A stretch of 64,000 nucleotides of DNA from Pictodentalium vernedei (Eukaryota > Mollusca > Scaphopoda > Dentaliida > Dentaliidae). The notes under the pieces are model-generated. The model was given only the letters and a program-made list of their open reading frames with translations. It did not search any database and was not told the DNA's origin. Shown in pieces: positions 55,715 through 64,000 of the stretch. Location of the stretch: positions 245,893,187 through 245,957,186 of the forward strand of contig CM062289.1 in the NCBI GenBank assembly GCA_031216915.1. The letters run 5' to 3'. A program made the position numbers and the translations under genes. Numbering within the stretch: the stretch's first letter is position 1; every line of letters begins with the position of its first letter.

Positions 55715-58429
55715 ATGGCAACAGTATTCCAATGTAAACGTGAGAAATACACATTAGAAGAGAAAGATGATCTAGGGAGGCTAGCATTGAAATATAAAAA
55801 AGAGTTTGAGGATCGTTCTTAAACTGAAACTAAGAAATGGGATAATAAGAGAAAAAAGTTTGTGAAAAAGTTCCTTCTGAGGGTTACTTGTCAAGAGCCG
55901 TGAGAGAAAAAATCCCCTCCCTCAAAAATTTTAAATCATCAGATGATCAATTTTGTAAGGCTATTCAAGTTGCCAGAAGAAGTTTAGATAGAATAGATAG
56001 ATCCACTGGTACATGTACTACTAACAATGAGCATCGACCGACCCCCTCCCCCCCCCCCTCCCCCCACCGAAGTTGTATTTGACTGTGAACTTGACTGTGA
56101 ATGTGACAGTGAGGGCCCCAGCAGGTCTAAACTGAAAAAGTTCTACAGGGAGAGCAGGAGAGGGAGAAAGAGGCAAGGTGAAGAAGTGAGAACCGCACAA
56201 TTTGATTGGTTTATTGACATCCGTGGAACCCTGAAGGGGAAGTTACCCATCAAACATTTTCGGGCCAAAGCTACTGAGCTGTATGAAAGATGGCTCAAGG
56301 TTCAAAGTGAAGAGGGTGTGTCTGAACTTTCTGTGAATCCAAGTTTTGAAACAAATGATTGTGATATTATTACTAGTACAGAACAGAAAGTGGGCTTAAT
56401 TTTCGTGTGAAGATGGATCAGGGAGTGGATGAGGGAGTACAGGGTGTCTTTTCGCAAACCGAATAAAAGATTCTCCATATCTAAAGACAACACATTGAGA
56501 GAATCCTGGAATTTTTTAAGAATATCATTAGAGTACGACATTATTTCTTAACAAATTTGGGAAAAGAACCTGTAGTGATTAATGGGGACCAAATGCCCTT
56601 ACATAGGAATGAGTCGGCATCACAAAAGACATTGTCTTTGAAAAGCGAGCCTATATTCGTTAAAGAAAACTACGTGCTTTCTCAAGAACGAGCAACTGTT
56701 TTCACACAAATTTCTTTGGATCCAACTGATCGAATACCAAAAGCAGTGTTTGTTTTCAAGGATAAAGGAACCCATACTAATTTGAACCCACCAGGAGTTA
56801 AAGTTCAGTGGTCGGAGAAAGGGTCATATCGTCTGCAAACAATGATAGGTATGATTGAACATTTAAAGAATCGATATAATATGTTTACTCATAAACAATT
56901 TGTCATTTATGTTTTGGACGATTATTCTGTTCATGTGAATGTGGAAGTCAGGAAAAAGTTACTTGCAAGAGGCTACATACTGATAGGGATTGGTGGCAAC
57001 ATCACCGGGGATATTCAGGTTAATGACACCCATCTCCATCTCATTATAATGACAAAATACAGAGAGCTGGAGACTTCTTTAATGCTTCATCAATTGAGAG
57101 CCAAATTCCAGCTCCATCTCGCGATGAAATGATGAGGTTGCTGATGGATGCTGGTCTATTGTTGAACTTGACACACAACTTGCCTTGAAGAATAATTTTA
57201 TCTTGAACGCACTTGATGGTAGTGAGGACTATTTAGTATCAGATAAACTATTTTCACTTGTTGGAGATGAAGTGAGAAAATTTCGCTCTGAAATTATGGA
57301 AAAGGGTTCTCCAAGACTTCAAAGATATTCTGAAAACAATTACACTTCCACAGGGGGTCTCAATAAAGGGCATTTCATGTTGCACTAGTAGAAGTAGTAC
57401 TAGTATCTCCACATGAAGGTTGCGAATTACTTGACTGTGATGGCACTGAAAAATTATAATCAGTGCAACTACTTTAGATGAAGAACTGGAATCTGACGAG
57501 GAATGTACTGGTACCATGGAAACTGATGAATCCGGTTCATCCTCAATTATGCAGTCAACCAGAAGTACTACTAGTAGTACTCGCAATGTTCAGCCAAAAA
57601 GCCAAGTTCCTCTTCCCGATGATTGTGAAGATCCTTCTCTTAAAACTGACATAATGTTTCTAAATGATATTGGGAAAGTATTGGGAAACCACAAAACCTC
57701 AGTTATTCCTTCCTTACATGTGTCAGCTTTGAGATACATATTCAAGAGCACAGAAGAGTATTAAGAGGCTTGTTGCAAAGAAAATGAAAGTTTTTATTCA
57801 GGCTGAAGAAACATGTACCCATACTTGTACTGATGACAAGGAAGAAAGTGGGGGTGTCGCAGAACTAGTACTAGTAACAACATCAACGATGAGCAAGTAC
57901 TAGTACTATTAGTAGTACTAGTACTAGTAACAACATCAACGATGAGCAAGATGACACTTACTTACCTGTATCAGAGAATGAGGAATAAGCTCTCAATACC
58001 ACTGGGACTTAAAGGTGAAAACTGATGACACCAGTAATTCATTACCTACTTGTGTATTGAGTACATTTCCTCTCAGCCTTACTGTAAGTTTCTTTGAACC
58101 ATTTCCAGGAAGAGGTCCTTTGTATCAGGAGGGTGAAGTTTTAACCATATCTTATCAAGATGTTCACAAAAAACTCAGTGATCCGAAAGTTGTGGCTGCA
58201 GGACCCAGGAAGGTCTTATATGACTTTGCACTCTAAAATCAGTTGGGTTAAAACAATGCAGGTCAACTGAGTTGACTGTCTGTGAACCCAATTGGGTTCA
58301 TATTCACTCAACTCAATTGCTTGGGTTGATTTTTAACCCAAATAATTTAGAGTGTGATTTGCAAGCCTGAATATGAGTACTGCTAGTCTAGCAGTAATTG
58401 ACACAGCACTTGTAAAATCATTTTTCTAG
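55715..58429 (+). pseudogene. Decayed pogo/Tc5-like transposase gene
   Basis: Likely start ATG 55715 (MATVFQCKREKYTLEEKDDL). Blocks follow in changing frames: AQFDWFIDIRGTLKGKLPIKHFRAKATELYERWL (56197-56300), like a Tc5/CENP-B-type DNA-binding helix set; then 56557-57132 with VINGDQMPLHRNE, VFVFKDKGTH, YVLDDYSVH and GGNITGDIQVND. These give three acidic positions, the last two 34 residues apart, resembling a DDE/DDD transposase. 57185-57300 (LNALDGSEDYLVSDKLF) and 57516-58230 continue it. Stops at 55830 and 55900 and several shifts. A MITE splits the last exon at 58231-58357. The family is inferred from motif order and not confirmed. Confidence 0.7.
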
Positions 58430-60200
58430 TGACAGTCAATTTTTGTTATGACCTGTCAACTGTTATTCCTGCATGAATGATAATTTCCATGCAATAGCTG
58501 CATTAAAGCAATTGTACTTGAAGATTTATTCAGTCTACTTTAGGAGTGTATGACAAGCGCCCCCAGTCCAAATATGGACAAGTGACATTTCTGACTGGGG
58601 GTGGGAGCAAGTTGTCATAGCTGACCATTTCACAGGGGGGAAATGTCTGATTGTCCATTTTCGGATTGGAAGCAGTTGTCTGCGGGTAACTTGTCTGGAT
58701 ACCCTATTTTACATGCTTGGAGCTTCTTGAAAATGAGTACAAGCTGAACTAGTACTAGACTACAAGTACTAGAACAGATGTTGCTACTGTAACATTTGAA
58801 GATTTATCATTGGGACATGCTTATAAAGTTCGTAAATTGGATTCAACAAGCTATTAGTACTAGTACTGCTGCTACTAGTAGTAGAATTGAAGTATTTTCT
58901 TGTTAGAGTAAGAGTTACTATGCACTAGTACAGGTACATTAAAGGTTAATTATCTGATTTTAATTCTCTACAAGAAATGTTTACTAGTAAATGTACAGTA
59001 TGTGGAGAGTGATTACCGCTAAAACACTCCTGAAGTGGAGTTTTCACCCAGACAATAACTCATTTTCCACAGTAAAATGAAGTACAAGCACAGTTTAAGC
59101 CGGTGGACCTCTGTACACCCCGGAGGTCTATTGGCTGAAACCTGGCTTGCCATACTAGTGCTAGTAATGCTTATTCCCAGACAGAGTAAGTAATAAGCCA
59201 CTCTGTGCACTTTGCCAGAACCATTCACCAAGTGAATGATCCATATTTACATAGCACAATACTCATGCACCATTCGCTGCTGTATGGTATGTACTAGTAG
59301 GAGTAAAAATTATTGCAGAGTGAAGTTTCTACTTGGCCGATTTTAAAAATTCAAATTGTGTGAAAAACTTTAAAAGCATAAACAACATTTCCACTAATGG
59401 ACCTCTGGGTTAAACACACAAAGGTCCATTAGAGGAATGTTGACTTATGCTTTTTTATGCTTTCAACAAAATATTAGTTAATGCCTTGGTAGGGGCTAAA
59501 TGAGAGTTACAGGGTAGCCAAGGGTCCTTGAAGGTACTCAAATTCAATAATTAATTTTGAAATCCTTGAAACCACTAAGTTCTTTGAAAGTACTTGAAAA
59601 CATTTGCCAGTTCTGGAACTCTAAGGCCTTTCTTGGAATAACTCTAGTAGCATCAACAACGAATGAATCACCACTGGAGTGGACCTGCTAAAGAATTCCA
59701 GATGGCACCTTGTTCCTCTCAAGGGACAAAATGTGAGAGAAAAATTGTGGTCATCACACAGATTATTCTTCAGTAGCACTTTACATTTAACCTACTAGTA
59801 CTAGTAATTTTGTAATTCAGATATCTATGGTTCTTCAGTGTCCTGAAGTTTTGCACAATGTGGTTCTTGAAAATCCTAGTAATGATTTACACCCTAAATG
59901 GTCCTTGGTCGTCATTGAATTTGGTTCCTGAAAGTGTGTGAGTACCCTGAGCCAAGTGATTGGTTAAACATGATCTCATTGTACTAGTATTGTGATTTTC
60001 ATACTAGTTAGTACTTGTATAGCTATAAATGATGAAAGTGATCTTGAACACCAATCGCCAATAAATAAACTTTGCAAGTGCTACCTATGCTTTTCCATAG
60101 GACTTGAAAATTGTTTCCTTGTGAGAAGATCTCTACATGGGTGTTTTAGTGGTACTCCATTTTACATCCAGTGTTTAAGTAGTACTAGTATTAATAGACT
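57380..60200. repeat. Zone of dispersed ACTAGT-centred palindromes
   Basis: 'actagta' or 'tactagt' occurs at about sixteen separate places (for example 57383, 57398, 57567, 57864, 57897-57930, 58746, 58855-58880, 58924, 58983, 59154, 59288, 59796, 59981, 60002, 60180), often as 'agtactagtact'. They are scattered, not tandem. A 34-bp piece including it is duplicated at 57863-57896 and 57917-57950. Outliers lie at 55253 and 56371. Confidence 0.8.
58231..58357. mobile_element. 127-bp MITE with 6-bp target duplication
   Basis: TTTGCA at 58225-58230 and 58358-58363 flanks it. Ends ctctaaaa and tttagag are inverted, and ttgggttaaaa pairs with tttttaacccaa. A second internal palindrome (gaacccaattgggttc) lies at 58295-58310. 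No coding. Confidence 0.8.
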
Positions 60201-60389
60201 GGCATCTGACAGATGTTTATGGTTTATGGGAAAAAAAATCTAACGGTGAACCTTTTTGTTGAGAATCAAATCATCTATTATTTCAGCCTAAAACCTGTAT
60301 TTATCAGACAAAATCAGTCACTAAGTAAAAGGGAGACTTGTATTGATTAAACTGACTGCTATCTGGTAGACTAGCAGTAGTTTATGATT
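58430..60389. other. Non-coding DNA with ACTAGT motifs
   Basis: Apart from the dispersed motif, no gene or array is supported. Short frames such as 59992-60243 plus have no recognised domain. Confidence 0.4.
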
Positions 60390-60545
60390 ATTTTCCACCC
60401 TGTACTTTTATTCCGCCCTGTATTTTCATTTAATTTTGGAGATTTTTCCACCCTGTACTTTTATTCCGCCCTATACTTTTATTTAATTTTGGAGATTTTT
60501 CCACCCTGTACTTTTATTCCGCCCTGTACTTTTATTTGGAACACA
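60390..60545. repeat. Tandem repeat, about 61-bp units, 2.5 copies
   Basis: 'ccaccctgtacttttattcc' followed by 'gccct' and 'atttaattttggagattttt' repeats at about 60397, 60448 and 60500. Half a unit is also found at 48035-48075. Confidence 0.82.
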
Positions 60546-61182
60546 AGAGTATCAGGTTGTCAAGGGGTCATTAGAATCATATGGAGATTTTATTGTTTTG
60601 GGTGCATAAAATCACTTGAAATCCTTCCAACTCATTTTAAAGCAGAAAATATTTCAAAAATAGACAGTCGCCCTAAGTTTGGTGAAGGGTCATATGTGTA
60701 TGTTTGTGTGGGGGGTGGGGGGGTGGGAGGGGGCTTCAAAATACCAGTCATCTGCACTGCTTTGTATCGAATCCAGCATGCAATATCTGGACTTGACAGT
60801 CATTATTAATATAACTGGTTAACAAAACTTGGTACTCTGTTAATTAAAATCTACTTGGCGCTTCCAAGCTGCCATAGTTACTAGCAAAAACAAAGTAGTT
60901 TAATGTATGACGTATTTCAGGTCTTTGAGTGCAAACCAATGTACTGAACTTAGAAAATTGTATTGCATCGTGTTCTCCACAACTCATGTTTATGCACCTC
61001 AAACTGATAGTTAACTTTATGGGATAGTCCAGAATCTTAATATGTCACAGAGTACAGTGATGTAAAATATGTTAACCCTTTACCTAACATGAAAAGCAAA
61101 TGATACTTGCAAAAAAAATTCTTGAATAACTATTTTTTTTAGACAAAAAATGAAAAAATGTCGATAGGATCACCGATCCAAT
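60546..61182. other. Intergenic DNA with half of a palindromic MITE
   Basis: 61072-61170 matches the reverse complement of the right arm of the 42593-42843 palindrome (ttaaccctttacctaacatgaaaagc). The other half is not seen, so the satellite element that follows may have replaced it. G-rich run 60707-60732. Confidence 0.5.
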
Positions 61183-62400
61183 GTCGAGTTGTGACAGCAC
61201 AAAAGTGGGTTTAATCATTATCAACTTATCGTCCGGAAACCAGTTGTTTACAATTTACTATGTGAAGGATCACTGTGACCTTGATCTTTGACCTAATGAT
61301 TCCAAAATAAATAGGGCTCTTTCTTGCACCAAAGCCAACCCAAAGTTTCATGAATGTGGGTGGAACCATTATCAAGTTATCATCCGGAAACCAATTGATT
61401 ACAATTTATTATGTTCAAGGTCACTGTGACCTTGACCTTTGACCTAGCGAGTCCAAAAAAATAGGGGTCTTCCACTCACCTAGGCCAACCTACCTATGAA
61501 GTTTCATGAATGTGGGTCAAACCATTATCAAGATATCATCCGGAAACCAATTGTTTATGATTTATTATGTTGAAGGTCACTGTGACCTTGACCTTTCACC
61601 TGGCGAGTCCAAAATACATAGGGTTCTTCCTCTCAAGAAGGCCACCCTACATATAAAGTTTCATAAATGTGTGTTGAACCATAGTCAAGTTATCATCCGG
61701 AAACAATTGTTTATGATTTACTGTGTTCAAGGTCACTGTGACCTTGAACTTGTGACCTAGCGAGTCCAAAATAAATAGGGTTCTTCCTCTAACTGATGCC
61801 AACCTACATATGAAGTTTCATGAACGTGTGTCAAACCATTATTAAGTTATCGTCCGGAAACCAATTGTTTACAGATTTACTATGTTGAAGGCCACTGTGA
61901 CCTTGACCTTACACCTAGCAAGTCAAAATAAATAGGGTTCTTCCTCTCACTGATGCCAACCTATCTATGAAGTTTCATGAACATGGGTCAAACCATTATC
62001 AAGTTATCATCCGGAAACCAAGTGTTTTGATTTACTATGTTCAGAGTCACTGTTACCTTGACCTTTGACCTAGCGAGTCCAAAATAAATAGGGTTCTTCC
62101 TCTCACAAAGGCCAACCTACATATGGAGTTTTATGAATGTGGGTTGAACCATAATCATGTTATCATCCGGAAACCAATTGTTTATGATTTAGTATGTTCA
62201 AGGTCACTGTGACCTTCGCCATTGACCTAGTTAGTCCAAAATAAATAGGGTTCTTCCTCTCACCGAGGCCAACCTACCTATGAAGTTTCATGAATGTGGG
62301 TCGAACCATTATCAAGTTATCATCCGGAAACCAATTGTTTACACCCGCCCGCCATTCATCAAACTGTAAGTCGAGTTTGACTTCGTCACAACTCGACTAA
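61183..62400 (+). mobile_element. Satellite element with 157-bp ERE-containing core
   Basis: Sub-terminal inverted repeat GTCGAGTTGTGAC (61183-61195) and GTCACAACTCGAC (62385-62397). Core: seven units, period 151-157 bp (tccgg at 61232, 61383, 61539, 61696, 61853, 62010, 62166, 62323). Each unit has a 'ggtcactgtgaccttgacc' segment and 'gtttcatgaatgtgggt'. The 3' end is a hairpin (tcgagtttgac..gtcacaactcga) followed by CTAA at 62397-62400. No protein. Same plan as the other satellite elements though the core is unrelated. Confidence 0.72.
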
Positions 62401-63688
62401 CAAGAAGGATGCTAACGCCCTATAGCTCACCAACATTCCTCTTTGATAGTAACTTTGGCAAACACAAGAACTGTATCAAAAAGGCTCATAACATGCGACA
62501 AAGCTGACCTAAACACAACACAGAAACTGACATAAACACCAAGTTAAACATGAAATTCTGAGCTAAACAGAAAACTAAACGCAACTAAAAATGTCAAGAA
62601 AAATGTTTAAAATGCAGAGTATGAGGGATTAATCATGGAACAATGATACTGAGGAACATGTATGATGAATATAAGTGCCGTGGGAAGAGAAGGAGCACAG
62701 CAGCTGACCTAAACACTAAGTTAAACATGAAATTCCGAGCTAAACAGAAAACTAAACGCAACTAAAAATGTCCAAAAAAATGTTTAAAATACAGGCTATG
62801 ATGGGTTAATCACGGAACAATGATACTGAGGAACACATATGATGAATATAAGTGCCATGGGAAGAGAAGGAGCACAGCAGCTGACCTAAACACTTAGTTA
62901 AACATGAAATTCTACACTAAACAGAAAACTAAACGCAACTAAAAATGTCAAGAAAAATGTTTAAAATGCAGGGTATGAGGGGTTAATCATGGAACAATGA
63001 TACTGAGGAACATGATTGATGAATATAAGTGCCATGGGAAGAGAAGAAGCACAGCAGCTGACCTAAACACTAAGTTAAACATGAAATTCCAAGCTAAACA
63101 GAAAACTAAATGCAACTAAAAATGTCAAGAAAAATGTTTAAAATGCAGGGTATGAGAGGTTAAACAATGGAACAATGATACTGAGGAACATGTATGATGA
63201 ATATAAGTGCCATGGGAAGAGAAGGAGTACAGCAGCTGACCTAAACACTTAGTTAAACATGAAATTCTACACTAAACAGAAAACTAAACGCAACTAAAAA
63301 TGTCAAGAAAAATGTTTAAAATGCAGGGTATGAGGGGTTAATCATGGAACAATGATACTGAGGAACATGATTGATGAATATAAGTGCCATGGGAAGAGAA
63401 GAAGCACAGCAGCTGACCTAAACACTAAGTTAAACATGAAATTCCAAGCTAAACAGAAAACTAAATGCAACTAAAAATGTCAAGAAAAATGTTTAAAATG
63501 CAGGGTATGAGGGGTTAAATCATGGTAAAATGATAACAATCATCATATAGCAGCATTATAAAAGACATGATATGGAAAAAGGGTGAGTAAGTGACCTAAA
63601 CAGAAGCTTTAACATTATTGGACATGTACGCTGACGCCGACCGATCGAGCCATGCCATCAGCTCACACAACTAAAGTTGGTGAGCTAA
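62401..63688 (+). mobile_element. Satellite element with 177-bp core, joined to the previous one
   Basis: Starts CAAGAAGGATG exactly after the CTAA of its neighbour. Sub-terminal AGCTCACCAAC (62424-62434) is inverted at GTTGGTGAGCT (63676-63686). 3' hairpin agctcacacaac..gttggtgagct then AA. Core: about six units, period 177 bp (gctgac at 62503, 62703, 62880, 63057, 63235, 63412), with units 62880-63057 and 63235-63412 nearly identical. No protein. Confidence 0.72.
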
Positions 63689-64000
63689 AAATGATCAACT
63701 TTCACGTTTTGAACAAATTGTGGATAAAATCAAAATTTCTTTTGCATTTATGATAATGATAATTGTACATTGCACTTACTATTTATTCAGTCCATTACTG
63801 GTGTTCTGCTAATTCATAGTACCAGGATTGTGGGCCAAAATGTTCGAAGTCTGTTTTTTAAGTTTTGGAAAATTTTGGTAGAAGAAATAATTTGGGTAAA
63901 CTTTTGTTATCAGTTAGTTATGGAAACTTGTATTTCTGACAAATCTGAAAATTTCAGGTCATTTGCATATTTGGACCAGGAAATACTGATTTATGACAAT
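63689..64000. other. Intergenic DNA to the end of the window
   Basis: AT-rich; nothing supported. Confidence 0.4.

Overview
This is repeat-dominated, AT-rich animal DNA with no host gene that I can support. Three things suggest a marine mollusc, most likely a bivalve: dispersed repeats beginning ACAAGAGGCCC and ending GGTGAGCTAAAAAT, 'GGTCACTGTGACCTTGACC' satellites, and a repeat carrying GGAGGAAGCCGGAGTACCCG. That taxonomic reading comes from familiarity with such genomes; it is not proven here.

Layout. 1-11660: dispersed about 165-bp repeats, foldback elements, a satellite-bearing Helentron-like element (5025-6907) and a degenerate telomere-like stretch. 11661-37590: a cluster of DIRS-type (tyrosine-recombinase) retrotransposons, all read from the minus strand. 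E1 (11661-18790) looks complete: inverted terminal repeats, an internal complementary region, gag, RT/RNase H and tyrosine recombinase with catalytic residues present. E2 (23041-28353) is damaged and sits inside the 5' leader of an older relative, E4 (21237-23040 plus 28354-28986). E3 (31078-37071) is an internally deleted relative inserted into the RT gene of another old copy, E6 (30150-31077 plus 37072-37590). A recombinase fragment with its own terminal region lies at 19860-20470. 37578-45760: satellite A units, two palindromic MITEs, a dead Tc1-like element (39284-40862), a 165-bp satellite element (41011-42578), a 251-bp palindrome and a satellite element with a readable insertion site (44422-45755). 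45760-55700: hairpin elements, degenerate tandem repeats, a 225-bp duplication and more satellite A elements. 55700-58430: a decayed transposase-like gene with a MITE in its last exon, in a zone strewn with the palindrome ACTAGT. 60390-63690: a short tandem repeat, then two satellite elements joined head to tail, one with near-perfect estrogen-response-element palindromes in each 157-bp unit.

How the parts work together. E1 could make Gag, RT/RNase H and recombinase. The ITRs and internal complementary region of E2 and E3 suggest they could have been mobilised in trans by relatives. The satellite elements have no protein genes and share a plan: sub-terminal inverted motif, tandem core of 157-177 bp, 3' hairpin, then CTAA. 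This resembles Helentron-associated (Pearl/HINE-type) elements that need an outside helicase. The strongest leads are the intact DIRS and its relatives, the identical 222-bp duplication across E2/E4, the hairpin-ended satellite family, the ERE-like array and the dispersed ACTAGT zone.
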